Origin: Paracoccus denitrificans
GTDB taxonomy: Bacteria > Pseudomonadota > Alphaproteobacteria > Rhodobacterales > Rhodobacteraceae
DNA length: 64,000 nucleotides
Assembly: GCF_900100045.1 (NCBI RefSeq)
Contig: NZ_FNEA01000019.1
Location: 43,634 to 107,633 of the forward strand
Reading direction: 5' to 3'
Shown: piece by piece, positions 45,962 to 56,916 of the stretch
How the letters are laid out: each line of letters starts with the position of its first letter
How positions within the stretch are numbered: the stretch's first letter is position 1
The notes under the pieces: generated by a model
Databases searched by the model: none
Seen by the model: only the letters and a program-made list of their open reading frames with translations
What the model was told of the DNA's origin: nothing
Made by a program: the position numbers and the translations under genes

Positions 45962-47560
45962 ATGCGTCGTCGCGAATTTGTCATCTCTGCCGGTGCGGCC
46001 ATGTCGGCCGTCACCGCGCTGTCATCCTCGCTGGGGGCGGCCCTTGCGCAGGAGGGCCCCGAGGCCGAACCGGAACCGGCGGCCGAGCCGGAAGCGGCGG
46101 CCGAGCCGGCCGAGCAGCCCGCGCCCAAGCCCTTCGGCTTCGAGGATGTGGCGGAGATGGCCAGGGAATTGGCCGCCAATGCCTATGAATATCGCGATGC
46201 CGAGCTGGTCGGCAGCTTCGCCAACCTGAGCTATGACCAGTATCGGGGAATCCGCTTCCGCCGCGACCGCGACCCATGGGCCGGCAGCCGCGATTTCGCG
46301 CTGGACCTGCTGCCGCCGGGCGCCATCTTCCACGAGCCGGTGGATATCAGCCTGGTCGATGACGGCGTGGTCATTCCGGTCAGGTTCGACCCGCATATGT
46401 TCGATTTCAACCCGGCGCAGTTTCCCGACGGCGTCGATTACGAGACGCTGGGCAACATGGGCTGGTCGGGGTTCCGCCTGCGCGCGCCGCTGAACCGGCC
46501 CGACGTCATGGACGAGATCGCGGTCTTTCAGGGCGCGAGCTATTTCCGCGCCGTGGCCCGCGGCACGCTCTACGGGCTGTCGGCGCGCGGCCTGGCCATC
46601 GGCACCGGCAGCGCCGAGGGCGAGGAGTTCCCGCTGTTCCGCGGCTTCTGGATCCACAAGCCCGGGCCGCAGGATCGCTCGGTGCTGGTCCATGCGCTGC
46701 TGGACAGCCGCTCGGTCTCGGGCGCCTTCGAGTTCCGCATCACGCCGGGGGCCGAGACGGTGTTCGACACCCGCGTCGCGCTGTTCCCGCGCCAGGACAT
46801 GCGCAATGCCGGCATCGCGCCGCTGACCTCGATGTATTGGTTCGGCCCCACCGATCGGTCGCGCGTGGACGATTACCGTCCCGCCGTGCATGACAGCGAC
46901 GGGCTGCAGATGCTGACCGGGGGAGAGCAGCGGCTCTGGCGGGTGCTGTCGGGGCACAGCACCCTACAGGTCTCGGCTTTCATGGACAACGATCCGCTGG
47001 GATTCGGTCTGGCGCAGCGGGCCCGCGACTTCGAATCCTACAAGGATGCCGAAGCGCGGTATGAAAAGCGCCCCTCGGCCTGGATCGCGCCGCAGGACAA
47101 CTGGGGCAAGGGTACGGTGACGCTGGTCGAGATCCCGGTCGAGAACGAGTTCAACGACAATATCGTCTCGTTCTGGCAGCCGGCCGACACGCTGCTCAAG
47201 GGCAATCGCTACGATTTCAACTACATTCTGACCTTTGCGGCGGAAGTGCCTGACAGCGCACCGATTTCCCGTGTGATCGAGACCATGTCGGGCAGGGCGG
47301 TCAACAATGTCAACGCCCGCACCTATATCGTCGATTTCGACCTGGGCCTGTTCGGCTCGGACGATCCGGTGCCGCAGCTGCGTGCCTCGGCCGGTCGGAT
47401 CGGGCACAGCTATCTGCTGCGCCTGCCGGAACAGGGCCGGATGCGGCTGGCTTTCGAATACCTGCCCGAAGGCGCCAAGCTGGCCGATCTGTCGGCGGTG
47501 CTCAACGGTCCGAATGGCCCGCTCAGCGAAACCTGGATCGCCCGCTGGACCCGAGAATGA
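45962..47560 (+). CDS. opgG: Osmoregulated periplasmic glucan biosynthesis protein OpgG (MdoG)
   Basis: This 532-residue periplasmic protein is needed to make osmoregulated periplasmic glucans from the chains produced by OpgH. Family blocks include FEDVAEMARELA, LSYDQYRGIRFRRD, FRGFWIHKPGPQDRSVLVHALLDS and APLTSMYWFGPTDR. The N-terminus MRRREFVISAG fits a twin-arginine (Tat) signal, as known for OpgD. An Ala/Glu/Pro linker of about 25 residues follows the cleavage region. The ATG at 45962 is selected because it starts this signal. It overlaps opgH by 4 nt. Confidence 0.94.
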   Translation: MRRREFVISAGAAMSAVTALSSSLGAALAQEGPEAEPEPAAEPEAAAEPAEQPAPKPFGFEDVAEMARELAANAYEYRDAELVGSFANLSYDQYRGIRFRRDRDPWAGSRDFALDLLPPGAIFHEPVDISLVDDGVVIPVRFDPHMFDFNPAQFPDGVDYETLGNMGWSGFRLRAPLNRPDVMDEIAVFQGASYFRAVARGTLYGLSARGLAIGTGSAEGEEFPLFRGFWIHKPGPQDRSVLVHALLDSRSVSGAFEFRITPGAETVFDTRVALFPRQDMRNAGIAPLTSMYWFGPTDRSRVDDYRPAVHDSDGLQMLTGGEQRLWRVLSGHSTLQVSAFMDNDPLGFGLAQRARDFESYKDAEARYEKRPSAWIAPQDNWGKGTVTLVEIPVENEFNDNIVSFWQPADTLLKGNRYDFNYILTFAAEVPDSAPISRVIETMSGRAVNNVNARTYIVDFDLGLFGSDDPVPQLRASAGRIGHSYLLRLPEQGRMRLAFEYLPEGAKLADLSAVLNGPNGPLSETWIARWTRE

Positions 47561-49731
47561 GCGACATGATCGCGACAAGCAGCCAGCCGGGTCCGCGTCC
47601 CGCCAGCCAGGGCCGCCCCCTGCTGCTTTCCGCGGAGGAGGGCTGGGAGGCGCTGGACCTGTCGCTGCCCGAAGGCCCGGCCACGCCGCCCGAGGCGCCG
47701 CTGGACATGCCCGAGCAGGATTTCCGCGGCCGCCCGCCGCTGGGGCCGGACAGCCGCTGGCCCTCGCTTGGCACCATCGCCGCGCGGCTGGTCGCCTTTG
47801 GCGGCGCGGCGGCGATCGCCTGGGTGGGCTGGCGGCAGATGATCCTGACCTTCGGCTCGAACGTGACCTGGCTGCAATCGGTGCTGCTGGTGCTGTTCGC
47901 GCTGACCTTCACCTGGGTCGGGTTTTCCTTTACCTCGATGGTTTCGGGGCTTTTCGCGCGCCGGTTGCGCACGCCGGACGGCCCGAACGAGGCCAAGATC
48001 GCCGTGGTCATGCCGGTCTATCACGAGGATGCGGCGGCGACGACCGGGCTGCTGGCCGCCCTGGCGCGCGACCTCTATCGCGTGGGCCTGGCCGACCGGG
48101 CCGAGATCTTCGTGCTTTCCGACAGTCGCGAGCCGCGGGCCGTCTTCGAGGAGATGGCGGCGATCAGCCGGTTGCGCGACATCTCTCCGGTGCCGGTCTG
48201 GTATCGGCGCCGCAGCAGCAACAAGGGCCGCAAGGCCGGCAATGTCGGCGAATTCGTTCGCCGCTGGGGCGGGCGCTACGATCAGATGGTGGTGCTGGAT
48301 GCCGACAGCGTGGTCGGCGCCGCCACCATCAGGACGCTGTCGGCGCGGATGAATGCCGACCCGGCGATCGGCCTGATCCAGACCATGCCGATGCTGGTCG
48401 GCGGCCAGACCATATTCGCCCGGCTGACGCAATTCGCCGGCCGCATCTATGGCCCGGCCGTCGCCCGCGGCGTCGCCGCATGGTCGGGCGACAGCGGCAA
48501 TTTCTGGGGCCATAACGCGATCATCCGTGTCGAGGCCTTTGCACAATGCTGCGGGCTGCCGGAACTGCCGGGCAAGCCGCCCTTCGGCGGCACCATCCTG
48601 AGCCACGACTTCGTCGAGGCCGCGCTGCTGCGCCGCGCCGGCTGGAAGGTGCGGCTGGACCACGACCTGCGCCAGAGCTTCGAGGGGTGCCCGCCCACGC
48701 TGCTGGACATGGCCGTGCGCGAGCGCCGCTGGGCGCAGGGCAACCTGCAACATGCGCGGCTGATCTTTTCGCGCGGTTTCGCCTGGATCAGCCGGGCGCA
48801 TTTCGTCATCGGCATGCTGGGCTTTCTGATGTCGCCGATCTGGCTGATGATGATCCTGGTGGGCCTTGCGCTGTCGGCCAATGTGCTGTTGTCGCGGCCA
48901 GACTACTTTCCGCAGACCTATCAGCTGTTCCCGACCTGGCCGATCTTCGACCCGGTGCGGATGCTGTGGCTGTTCGTCGCCGCCATGTCCTTTCTGCTGG
49001 TGCCCAAGTTCATCGCCATCTTCCGCGCCTGGCTGCGGCCCCTGGCCAAGGATTCGGGCGGCAATGTGCGGCTTCTGGCCTCGGCCATGTTCGAGATCGT
49101 GCTTTCCGCGCTGATCGCGCCGGTGCAGATGCTGATCCAGACCCGCCAGATCATCGAGATCCTGCGCGGCCGCGATTCCGGCTGGGAGGCGCAGGTCCGT
49201 GCCGGCCAGGTGCCGCCCTGGCATGTGGTGCTGCGCCGCCACGCGCTGCATGTCGCCCTGGGGGGTGCCACGCTGCTGGTGCTGGCCTTCCTGGCGCCCT
49301 GGCAACTGGTCTGGCTGTCGCCGATCCTGGCCGGGCTGATCCTGTCGCCCCTGACCTCGCGCTGGTCCGCAAGCCCGGTCTTCGGCCGCTGGGCGCGGCG
49401 GCAGGGCCTGCTGGTCACCCCCGAGGAGCGCGAGGCGCCCGAACTGCTGACCGCCGCCAATGCGCTGGATTTCCGCATCGCCGGCATGCTGCCGCGCGCC
49501 GGGCTGGACGTCCTGGGCCGCGATCCGGCCCTGCGTGCGCGCATCGCAGCGCTTCTGCCTGAAAACCCGCGCGCGCCCATCGAAGAGCGGCTGGATGCGA
49601 TCTCGGCCGAGGCCAAGATCCGCCATGCCGGCTCGCAGGAACAGGCGCTGCGCTTCCTCAGCCCCGCCGAGCAGCTTGCGGTGATCGAGAACCGCGCGCT
49701 GATCGAAGCCTTCTCGAAGCTGCCGCAATGA
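47557..49731 (+). CDS. opgH: Glucan glucosyltransferase OpgH (MdoH)
   Basis: This 724-residue inner-membrane processive GT2 enzyme polymerises glucose from UDP-glucose and exports the chain. Two helices (about 72-132) precede the catalytic domain, with VVMPVYHED, the DADS metal motif (VVLDADSVV) and the RERRWAQGN motif. Further helices and a C-terminal cytoplasmic tail follow. It begins within the opgG stop (ATGA) and overlaps opgC by 4 nt, so the three glucan proteins are translationally coupled. Confidence 0.96.
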   Translation: MSDMIATSSQPGPRPASQGRPLLLSAEEGWEALDLSLPEGPATPPEAPLDMPEQDFRGRPPLGPDSRWPSLGTIAARLVAFGGAAAIAWVGWRQMILTFGSNVTWLQSVLLVLFALTFTWVGFSFTSMVSGLFARRLRTPDGPNEAKIAVVMPVYHEDAAATTGLLAALARDLYRVGLADRAEIFVLSDSREPRAVFEEMAAISRLRDISPVPVWYRRRSSNKGRKAGNVGEFVRRWGGRYDQMVVLDADSVVGAATIRTLSARMNADPAIGLIQTMPMLVGGQTIFARLTQFAGRIYGPAVARGVAAWSGDSGNFWGHNAIIRVEAFAQCCGLPELPGKPPFGGTILSHDFVEAALLRRAGWKVRLDHDLRQSFEGCPPTLLDMAVRERRWAQGNLQHARLIFSRGFAWISRAHFVIGMLGFLMSPIWLMMILVGLALSANVLLSRPDYFPQTYQLFPTWPIFDPVRMLWLFVAAMSFLLVPKFIAIFRAWLRPLAKDSGGNVRLLASAMFEIVLSALIAPVQMLIQTRQIIEILRGRDSGWEAQVRAGQVPPWHVVLRRHALHVALGGATLLVLAFLAPWQLVWLSPILAGLILSPLTSRWSASPVFGRWARRQGLLVTPEEREAPELLTAANALDFRIAGMLPRAGLDVLGRDPALRARIAALLPENPRAPIEERLDAISAEAKIRHAGSQEQALRFLSPAEQLAVIENRALIEAFSKLPQ

Positions 49732-50861
49732 AACGCATCGTCGCTCTGGATATGCTGCGCGGTTATGCGCTGGTCTGCATCATGCTGGACCACATGCCGA
49801 TCGGCGTGCTGCGCAAGCTGACGCTGACCAATTTCGCCGTCTTCGACGCGGCCGAGCTGTTCGTTCTGCTGTCGGGCTTTCTGGTCGGCATGGTCTGGAT
49901 CAAGGTCGAGGCGCGCGAGGGCCGGCCTGCCGCGCAGATCCGTTTCCTGCGCCGCGCCGCTCAGGTCTGGCTGGCGCTGATCGCGGGGGCGATCCTGCTG
50001 GCGCTGTTCTCGGCGCTGCTGTTCAAGCTGCAGATGAACCATACCGCGGTCTGGTTCCAGTACGCGCGCTGGATCGTCGAACATCCCATCGGCTATGTCG
50101 CCACGGTGGCGCTGATGTGGATGCAGCCGAACCTGCTGGACGTGCTGGCGCTTTACGTGCTGCTGATCGCGACCGTGCCGGTGACGGTGCCCTTCATGCT
50201 GCGCTGGCCCTGGCTTGCCATGGCGGTCTCGGTGCTGGTGTGGATCCTTGCCCAGCCGCTGAACGCGCTGATCCCCAACCAGCGCCCGGGGCCGGGGCTG
50301 CTGTTCAATCCCTTCGGCTGGCAGATGCTGTTCTTTGCCGGCGTCGCCATGGGGGCCTTTCGCGACCGGATCATGCCGGTGCTGCGGCGCCATGCGGCAC
50401 TGCTGACCTGGATTTCGGTGGGCGTGCTGCTGTTCAGCCTGACCATCGTGATCGCCTTGAAGATCGGTGCTCCGGCCAAGCCGGTCAGCCAGTTCCTGCG
50501 CCAGATCACCGGCGGCATCGACAAATGGTCGCTGGATTTCATGCGCTTCATCGCCATCCTGGCGGCAAGCTGGATCGTGGCGGTGCCCCTGGCGCGGCCT
50601 TTCGCCTGGATGGCCGCGACCGCTCCGGGCGAGGCGCTGGCCGAGATCGGGCGCGGCGGGCTGTTTTCCTTTATCGTCTGCGTGATGCTGTCGATCTGGG
50701 GCGATGCGCTGGACATGACCGTGCCGCCGGGGCCGGCGAACCTGTGGCTGCGGCTGGCCATCGACATCTGGCTGGTCACCGCCTTCTGGGTGATCGCCGC
50801 GCTGTGGATGCGGCGCGAAACCTGGCTGCCACCGTTGCGGACGCGCCTCGGGTTGGGCTAG
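49728..50861 (+). CDS. opgC: OpgC-type glucan succinyl/acyl transferase
   Basis: This 377-residue integral membrane protein with about ten helices opens with [21 protein letters not shown], which has the acyltransferase-3-like histidine and arginine. Proteins of this type in Rhodobacter sphaeroides add succinyl groups to periplasmic glucans. Its position, overlapping opgH by 4 nt, supports that role here. The donor (succinyl-CoA or another acyl-CoA) is not visible in the sequence. The opgGHC set probably serves adaptation to low osmolarity. Confidence 0.88.
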   Translation: MKRIVALDMLRGYALVCIMLDHMPIGVLRKLTLTNFAVFDAAELFVLLSGFLVGMVWIKVEAREGRPAAQIRFLRRAAQVWLALIAGAILLALFSALLFKLQMNHTAVWFQYARWIVEHPIGYVATVALMWMQPNLLDVLALYVLLIATVPVTVPFMLRWPWLAMAVSVLVWILAQPLNALIPNQRPGPGLLFNPFGWQMLFFAGVAMGAFRDRIMPVLRRHAALLTWISVGVLLFSLTIVIALKIGAPAKPVSQFLRQITGGIDKWSLDFMRFIAILAASWIVAVPLARPFAWMAATAPGEALAEIGRGGLFSFIVCVMLSIWGDALDMTVPPGPANLWLRLAIDIWLVTAFWVIAALWMRRETWLPPLRTRLGLG

Positions 50862-50931
50862 GGGGCGGGGCGGGGCTTGCCTCGTGCGGCCCCAACCGCT
50901 CAACTGTCCGCTGCAAAGCCGAGGAGGGATC

Positions 50932-52599
50932 ATGAAATCGGATATCCAGATCGCCCGCGAGGCGCAGAAGCTGCCCATCGCGCAGATCGCCGGACGGCTG
51001 GGCCTGGCCGAGGCCGATTTCCTGCCCTATGGCCACGACAAGGCCAAGATCGCGCATGAGGCCATCGCCGCGCTGGCCGGGCGGCCGCAGGGCCGGCTGA
51101 TCCTGGTCACGGCGATCAACCCGACCCCTGCGGGCGAGGGCAAGACCACGACCACCGTCGGCCTGGGCGACGCGCTGAACCGGATCGGCAAGCGGGCCAC
51201 GGTCTGCATCCGCGAGGCCTCGCTGGGGCCGAATTTCGGCATGAAGGGCGGGGCCGCGGGCGGCGGTCATGCGCAGATCGTGCCGATGGAAGACATGAAC
51301 CTGCATTTCACCGGCGATTTCCATGCCGTCACCAGCGCGCACAACCTGCTGGCGGCGATGATCGACAACCATATCCATTGGGGCAACGCGCTGCGCATCG
51401 ACCCGCGGCGGGTGACCTGGCGGCGGGTCATGGACATGAACGACCGGGTGCTGCGTCAGGTGGTTGTGGCGCTTGGCGGGCCGGCCAACGGCGTGCCGCG
51501 CGAATGCGGCTTTGACATCACCGTCGCCTCCGAGGTGATGGCGATCCTGTGCCTTGCCTCGGATCTCGCCGATCTGCAGGCGCGGCTGGGTCGCATCGTC
51601 ATCGGCCAGACCTTCGACCGCAGGCCGGTGACCGCGCATGACCTGGGCGCCGAGGGCGCGATGACCGTGCTGCTACGCGACGCCTTGCAGCCGAATCTGG
51701 TGCAGACGCTGGAAAACAACCCGGCGCTGGTCCATGGCGGGCCCTTTGCCAATATCGCGCATGGCTGCAATTCGGTCATGGCGACGCGCACCGCCCTGGC
51801 GTTGTCGGATTACGTGGTGACCGAGGCCGGCTTCGGCGCCGATCTGGGGGCCGAGAAGTTCCTCAACATCAAGTGCCGGCTCGCTGGCCTGCAACCCGCC
51901 GCCGCCGTGCTGGTGGCCACGGTGCGGGCGCTCAAGATGAACGGCGGCGTCGCCCGCACCGACCTGGGGGCCGAGAATGTCGCGGCGCTGCGGGCGGGCT
52001 GCGCCAATCTGGGCCGCCATATCCAGAACCTGCGCCGCTTCGGCCTGCCGGTGGTGGTGGCGATCAACCATTTCTCGGGCGATACCGAGGCCGAGATCGC
52101 CGCGCTTGCCGATTATTGCCGCGAGCGGGGCGTGCAGGCGGTGCTGTGCCGGCATTGGGCCGAGGGCGGCAAGGGCGCCGAGGATCTGGCCCGCGCCGTG
52201 GTCGCGCTGGCCGAGGGTGGCGCGGATTTCACGCCTCTCTATCCCGACGAGATGCCGCTGGCCGAAAAGATCGAGACCATCTGCCACCGCATCTATGGCG
52301 CCGGCCAGGTCGAGTTCCTGCCCCATATCGTCGAGCGGCTGGAGGAATGGCAGGCGGCCGGGCATGGCCACCTGCCGGTCTGCATGGCCAAGACGCAATA
52401 TTCCTTTTCCGCCAACCCGGCGGCGCTTGGCGCGCCCGAGGGCTTTACCATCCCGGTGCGCGAGGTGCGGCTGGCCGCCGGGGCGGGATTCGTGGTGGCG
52501 ATCTGCGGCGACATCATGACCATGCCCGGCCTGCCGCGCGAGCCTTCGGCGCTGCGCATCGGGGTTGATGCGGACGGCCATGTGCAGGGCCTGTTCTAG
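50932..52599 (+). CDS. fhs: Formate--tetrahydrofolate ligase
   Basis: This 555-residue cytoplasmic enzyme uses ATP to join formate to tetrahydrofolate, giving 10-formyl-THF for purine and one-carbon metabolism. The P-loop is in [18 protein letters not shown], with [18 protein letters not shown] just after it and the [14 protein letters not shown] block in the middle. GGAGGG stands just before the ATG at 50932. An in-frame upstream ATG (50884) would add unlike residues. It is followed by nadD after 3 nt, suggesting an operon fhs-nadD-dacB. Confidence 0.97.
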   Translation: MKSDIQIAREAQKLPIAQIAGRLGLAEADFLPYGHDKAKIAHEAIAALAGRPQGRLILVTAINPTPAGEGKTTTTVGLGDALNRIGKRATVCIREASLGPNFGMKGGAAGGGHAQIVPMEDMNLHFTGDFHAVTSAHNLLAAMIDNHIHWGNALRIDPRRVTWRRVMDMNDRVLRQVVVALGGPANGVPRECGFDITVASEVMAILCLASDLADLQARLGRIVIGQTFDRRPVTAHDLGAEGAMTVLLRDALQPNLVQTLENNPALVHGGPFANIAHGCNSVMATRTALALSDYVVTEAGFGADLGAEKFLNIKCRLAGLQPAAAVLVATVRALKMNGGVARTDLGAENVAALRAGCANLGRHIQNLRRFGLPVVVAINHFSGDTEAEIAALADYCRERGVQAVLCRHWAEGGKGAEDLARAVVALAEGGADFTPLYPDEMPLAEKIETICHRIYGAGQVEFLPHIVERLEEWQAAGHGHLPVCMAKTQYSFSANPAALGAPEGFTIPVREVRLAAGAGFVVAICGDIMTMPGLPREPSALRIGVDADGHVQGLF

Positions 52600-52602
52600 C
52601 CG

Positions 52603-53205
52603 ATGCGCGCAGGCTTTCCCTTTGCGCCGCCCGGCATGACCGTCGGGCTGCTGGGCGGTTCCTTCGATCCCGCGCATGAAGGCCATGTGCATATCACCGA
52701 CGAGGCGCTGCGCCGTTTCGGCCTGGACCGGATCTGGTGGCTGGTCAGTCCCGGCAATCCGCTGAAGCCGCATGGCCCGGCGCCGCTGGACGAACGCATC
52801 GCGCGCGCGCGGCGCATCATGCGCGACCCAAGGGTCGAGATCACCGGCATCGAGGCGCGGCTGGGCACGCGCATGACCCGCGACACCATCGCCGCACTGC
52901 AACGGCTTTATCCCGGCGTGCGCTTCGTCTGGCTGATGGGGGCCGACAACCTGGTGCAGTTCGACCGCTGGGATCGCTGGCAAGACATCGCGGCGCGGGT
53001 GCCGATCGGCGTGATCGCCCGGCCCGGCTGGCGGATGCCGGCGCGGTTCTCGCGCGCGGCGCGGCTGCTGTGGCGCGCGCGCCTGCCCGAGTCGCGAGCC
53101 CGTGAACTCGCCCGCGCTAGGCCGCCGGCCTGGGTGATGATAAACCTGCCGCTGAACAAGCTGAGCTCCACCGCGATCCGCGTGCTGGGGCCGAAAGGAC
53201 GCTGA
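52603..53205 (+). CDS. nadD: Nicotinate-nucleotide adenylyltransferase
   Basis: This 200-residue enzyme joins ATP and nicotinate mononucleotide to make deamido-NAD in NAD+ synthesis. The nucleotidyltransferase HxGH motif is in [14 protein letters not shown] and the ISSTxIR-like motif is LSSTAIR at the C-terminus; [12 protein letters not shown] lies in the middle. The ATG at 52603 gives the longer N-terminus usual in Rhodobacterales; an ATG at 52636 is the alternative. It lies 3 nt after fhs and overlaps dacB by one base. Confidence 0.95.
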   Translation: MRAGFPFAPPGMTVGLLGGSFDPAHEGHVHITDEALRRFGLDRIWWLVSPGNPLKPHGPAPLDERIARARRIMRDPRVEITGIEARLGTRMTRDTIAALQRLYPGVRFVWLMGADNLVQFDRWDRWQDIAARVPIGVIARPGWRMPARFSRAARLLWRARLPESRARELARARPPAWVMINLPLNKLSSTAIRVLGPKGR

Positions 53206-54659
53206 TGAACGGATGGACGCGGCGCGGCTTCATGGCGGGGCTGGGGCTTCTGGCCCTGGCGCCGCGCATGGCGCCGGCGCAGCAAAGGCCGGCGGTGCGG
53301 CCCACGGGCTTCGACCCCGAGGCGCTGATCGCTGCCGCGGGCCTTGGCGGAGCGGTGGCCTATGCGGTGATCGACCCGGCCTCGGGGCAGGTGCTGGCCG
53401 AGCGCCAGCCCGAGCCTTCCATGGCGCCGGCAAGCACGCTGAAGGCCGTGACGGCGCTTTACGCGCTGGACCGGCTGGGCGAGAGGCACCGTTTTGCCAC
53501 CCGCGTCATCCGGGCCGGCAATACGCTGATCCTGGCGGGTGGGGGCGATCCGGTGCTGGACACCGATGCGCTGGACGAACTCGCCGCCGCGGCCGTCGCG
53601 GATGAACAGGCCGCCGGCCGCCCGGCACCGACCGCATTCGCCGTCTGGGGCGGGGCGCTGCCGCGTATCGGCCGGCTGGACCCGGCGCAGGACGAGCATC
53701 TGCCCTACAACCCCTCGATCTCGGGGATGATCCTGAACTTCAACCGCGTGCATCTGGACTGGCGGCGCGGCGACAAGGGCTATCAGCTTTCGTTGCAGGC
53801 GCGGGGCCGCAAGCTTTCGCCCCGGGCCTATACGACCGCCATCGCGGCGGTGGACCGCGGGCTGCCGCTGTTCACCTATGAGGCGGGCAAGTTGGAAAGC
53901 TGGACCATCGCGCGCAGCAGCCTGGGCAAGTCCGGCAGCCGCTGGCTGCCCGTCCGCCGCCCCGAGCTTTACGCCGGCGACGTGTTCCAGACGCTTTGCC
54001 GCGCGCGCGGTCTGGCGCTGCCCAATCCCGAGGTGATCGAGATCCTGCCCGAAGGGGCCGAGATCGCGCGCCACGAAAGCCCGGACCTGCGCCGGATCGT
54101 GCGGGACATGATGGAATATTCGACCAACCTGACCGCCGAGGTGATCGGCCTTGCCGCCAGCCGCGCGGGCGACGTGGGGGCCTCGGCCGCGGCCATGGCG
54201 GATTGGCTGCGCGGGCAGGGGATCGGCGGCGACTTCGCCTTTCACGACCATTCCGGCCTGTCGCCCCTGAACCGCGTCAACGCGGGCATGCTGGCCGCGC
54301 TGGTGGCCGGGCCGGGCCGGACGCGCGATCTGCGCGGGCTGATGAAGCTGATCCCGCTGCGGGACGCGCGCGGCAAGCGCAAGGACAGCGACATCCGCAT
54401 CGAGGCCAAGACCGGGACGCTGAACTTCGTCTCGAACCTGGCGGGTTATGCACAGGCCCCCGACGGCCGGGAACTGGGCTTTGCCATCCTGACCGCCGAC
54501 GAGGATCGCCGTGCCGCAAGCGAGGGCCAGGAGCTGCCCGAGGGCGTCGCCGGCTGGACCAAGCGTTCCAAGGCGTTGCAGCAGGCGCTGATCGAGGGCT
54601 GGCTGGGCGAATTCGCCGGGCAGGCCCCCGTCGCCTCGGTGCAGGGGGCGACGCTTTAA
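53205..54659 (+). CDS. dacB: D-alanyl-D-alanine carboxypeptidase/endopeptidase (PBP4, family S13)
   Basis: This 484-residue periplasmic serine enzyme trims peptidoglycan peptides. The SxxK pair is Ser77/Lys80 (ASTLK), SxN is in MEYSTNLTAE, and KTG is in IEAKTGTLNFVSN. The signal sequence contains TRRGFMAGLG, a good twin-arginine motif, so export may be by Tat. Length fits class C PBP4. It starts on the last base of the nadD stop and converges on the TerB-like gene with 10 nt between stops. Confidence 0.93.
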   Translation: MNGWTRRGFMAGLGLLALAPRMAPAQQRPAVRPTGFDPEALIAAAGLGGAVAYAVIDPASGQVLAERQPEPSMAPASTLKAVTALYALDRLGERHRFATRVIRAGNTLILAGGGDPVLDTDALDELAAAAVADEQAAGRPAPTAFAVWGGALPRIGRLDPAQDEHLPYNPSISGMILNFNRVHLDWRRGDKGYQLSLQARGRKLSPRAYTTAIAAVDRGLPLFTYEAGKLESWTIARSSLGKSGSRWLPVRRPELYAGDVFQTLCRARGLALPNPEVIEILPEGAEIARHESPDLRRIVRDMMEYSTNLTAEVIGLAASRAGDVGASAAAMADWLRGQGIGGDFAFHDHSGLSPLNRVNAGMLAALVAGPGRTRDLRGLMKLIPLRDARGKRKDSDIRIEAKTGTLNFVSNLAGYAQAPDGRELGFAILTADEDRRAASEGQELPEGVAGWTKRSKALQQALIEGWLGEFAGQAPVASVQGATL

Positions 54660-54669
54660 GGCAGGCGGT

Positions 54670-55092
54670 CTAGAGCACGCGGTGGCGGGCGCGGGCGGCA
54701 AGCTCGATGGCGGCGGCGTGCAGGCGCGCGATCTCGAGCTGGTCGCGGATCTCGGCCAGCATCTCGGCCTCGATCTCGCCCAGCCGGCCGTCGGATGCCG
54801 CGACGTCGCAGGCCAGCACATAGGCGGTGTCGAACAGCTTTTGGGGCAGCGCATCGCGGACCAGGCCGAACAACGCGTCCAGCCCGTCCTCTTCCTCGAA
54901 CAGCGTGACTACGGTCTGCGACACGGCGCGGATGCGGTCGATGTCGTAATCGGCAAAGACCGGGGTATGGTTCACCGCGCGCTCGATGGCGAGCAGTTCG
55001 GCGGTGCGCGGGTTCTGGTCCGAGGCCGAGACCGCCACCATCACCGCGACCAGCGCGTCGCAGGGCGAGAACGAGGGCAGGCTGTCGGGCAT
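54670..55092 (-). CDS. TerB-like helical protein
   Basis: This 140-residue, all-helical, mostly acidic protein resembles the tellurite-resistance TerB/COG3793 fold, with CDALVAVMVAVSASDQNPRTAELLAIERAV in its first third and VLACDVAASDGRLGEIEAEMLAEI in its second half. The two Asp-rich helices may bind divalent metal. The ATG at 55092 is preferred because GGAGAG lies 9 nt before it; an ATG at 55107 is also possible. It is divergent from lysS (91 nt). No ter operon is nearby, so tellurite resistance should not be assumed. Confidence 0.8.
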   Translation of the reverse strand: MPDSLPSFSPCDALVAVMVAVSASDQNPRTAELLAIERAVNHTPVFADYDIDRIRAVSQTVVTLFEEEDGLDALFGLVRDALPQKLFDTAYVLACDVAASDGRLGEIEAEMLAEIRDQLEIARLHAAAIELAARARHRVL

Positions 55093-55183
55093 GGTATTTC
55101 TCTCCATCGGTTCGAGGGCGTAATTATTGACCAAACCGCCGCGTTTCAATACGGGGAAAGTTCCGAGAAATGGAGAACTCCCG

Positions 55184-56776
55184 ATGACCGCCCTGCGTGA
55201 TGCCGCGATGAAATCCAAGGCCTGGCCTTTCGAGGAGGCCCGCCGCGTGCTGAAACGCTATGAGAAGAAGGACCCAGAAAAGGGCTATGTGCTGTTCGAG
55301 ACCGGCTACGGCCCCTCGGGCCTGCCGCATATCGGCACCTTCGGCGAGGTGGCGCGCACGACGATGATCCGCCGCGCCTTCCAGATCATCTCGGACATCC
55401 CGACGCGGCTGTTCTGCTTTTCCGACGACATGGACGGCATGCGCAAGGTGCCCGACAACGTGCCGCAGCAAGAGATGCTGCGCCAACACCTGCAAGAGCC
55501 GCTGACCACGGTGCCCGATCCGTTCGGCGAATATGGCAGCTTCGGCGCGCATAACAACGCCATGCTGCGCCGGTTCCTGGACACCTTCGGGTTCGAATAC
55601 GAATTCATCAGCGCGACCGAGTTCTACAAGTCCGGCCAATTCGACGAGACGCTGCTGAAGGCGGCCGAGAAATACGACGCCATCATGGAGGTGATGCTGG
55701 CCTCGCTGCGCGAGGAGCGCCAGCAGACCTATTCCTGCTTCCTGCCGATCAGCCCCAAGACCGGCAAGGTGCTTTACGTGCCGATCAAGCATGTCGATGC
55801 CAAGGCCGGCACCATCACCTTCGACGACGAGGACGGCGAGGAACTGACGCTGCCGGTCACCGGCGGCCAGGTCAAGCTGCAATGGAAGCCGGATTTCGGT
55901 GCCCGTTGGGCGGCGCTGGACGTGGATTTCGAGATGTATGGCAAGGATCACTCCACCAACACCCCGATCTATGACGGCATTTGCAGGATCCTGGGCGGGC
56001 GGGCGCCCGAGCATTTCACCTATGAGCTGTTCCTGGACCAGCACGGCCAGAAGATCAGCAAGTCCAAGGGCAACGGGCTTTCGATCGACGAATGGCTGAC
56101 CTATGCCGCGACCGAGAGCCTGTCCTATTTCATGTTCCAGAAGCCCAAGACGGCGAAGCGGATGTATTTCGACGTCATCCCCAAGGCGGTGGACGAATAT
56201 CACCAGCAGCTGCGCGCCTATCCCGACCAGACGGTCGAGCAGCAGTTGGCCAACCCGGTCTGGCACATCCATGGCGGCGAGGTTCCGGCCTCGGACATGG
56301 TGGTGCCGTTCCAGATGCTCCTGAACCTCGCCTCGGTCGCGGGGGCCAAGGACAAGACCGGGCTTTGGGGCTTCATCCGCCGCTATGCGCCCGAGGCCAG
56401 CCCCGAGACGAACCCGACGCTGGACCAGGCCGCCGAATTCGCCGTGCGCTATTTCAACGATTTCGTGGCCCCGACGCGCAGCTTCCGCGCGCCCACGGAA
56501 ATCGAGCGCCGGGCGCTGGAGGACCTGGCCGGGCGGCTGGCGGCATGGGCCCAGCCCGCCGATGCCGAGGCGCTGCAGACCATGGTCTTTGCCATCGGCC
56601 GCGAACACGGGTTCGAGCCGATGAAGGACTGGTTCCAGGCGCTTTACCAGGTGCTGCTGGGTGCCGATCAGGGGCCGCGCTTTGGCGGTTTCATCGCGCT
56701 TTACGGCGTGGACGAGACCCGCGCGCTGATCGAACGCGCGCTGGCCGGCGAACTGGCGGCCGAGACGACCGCCTGA
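55184..56776 (+). CDS. lysS: Lysyl-tRNA synthetase, class I
   Basis: This 530-residue enzyme charges tRNA-Lys using the class I Rossmann fold, as in archaea and many alphaproteobacteria, instead of the class II LysRS of most bacteria. The HIGH-like motif is PHIGTFGE at about residues 49-55 and the KMSKS-like motif is KISKSKG near 290. The anticodon-binding C-terminal part is helical. A GGAGAA site precedes the ATG at 55184; the longer frame upstream is not used. No class II lysS copy is seen here. Confidence 0.96.
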   Translation: MTALRDAAMKSKAWPFEEARRVLKRYEKKDPEKGYVLFETGYGPSGLPHIGTFGEVARTTMIRRAFQIISDIPTRLFCFSDDMDGMRKVPDNVPQQEMLRQHLQEPLTTVPDPFGEYGSFGAHNNAMLRRFLDTFGFEYEFISATEFYKSGQFDETLLKAAEKYDAIMEVMLASLREERQQTYSCFLPISPKTGKVLYVPIKHVDAKAGTITFDDEDGEELTLPVTGGQVKLQWKPDFGARWAALDVDFEMYGKDHSTNTPIYDGICRILGGRAPEHFTYELFLDQHGQKISKSKGNGLSIDEWLTYAATESLSYFMFQKPKTAKRMYFDVIPKAVDEYHQQLRAYPDQTVEQQLANPVWHIHGGEVPASDMVVPFQMLLNLASVAGAKDKTGLWGFIRRYAPEASPETNPTLDQAAEFAVRYFNDFVAPTRSFRAPTEIERRALEDLAGRLAAWAQPADAEALQTMVFAIGREHGFEPMKDWFQALYQVLLGADQGPRFGGFIALYGVDETRALIERALAGELAAETTA

Positions 56777-56829
56777 TCCGGCACCGGAAATGCCATGTTG
56801 CGCGCGGCCGCGTTGTCGCGCGCGCATGG

Positions 56830-56845
56830 TTAACGGCCGGTTAAC
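56830..56845 (+). promoter_or_regulatory. CtrA box (TTAA-N7-TTAAC)
   Basis: TTAA (56830-56833), seven bases, then TTAAC (56841-56845) is an exact match to the full CtrA consensus of alphaproteobacteria. It lies 72 nt before the beta-helix gene and downstream of lysS, so it most probably controls the beta-helix gene. It is the only full site I found in the spacers of this window. Confidence 0.75.
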
Positions 56846-56916
56846 GCGACATTGCCAGTTTCCTACCGGACCGCGCGGGCATCAGCCCCGCAAGTTCTGG
56901 ATGAGGGAGAATTGGC

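Noticed and set aside
54670..55092. A tellurite-resistance system
   Set aside because: Only a single TerB-like protein is present and no other ter gene is nearby.
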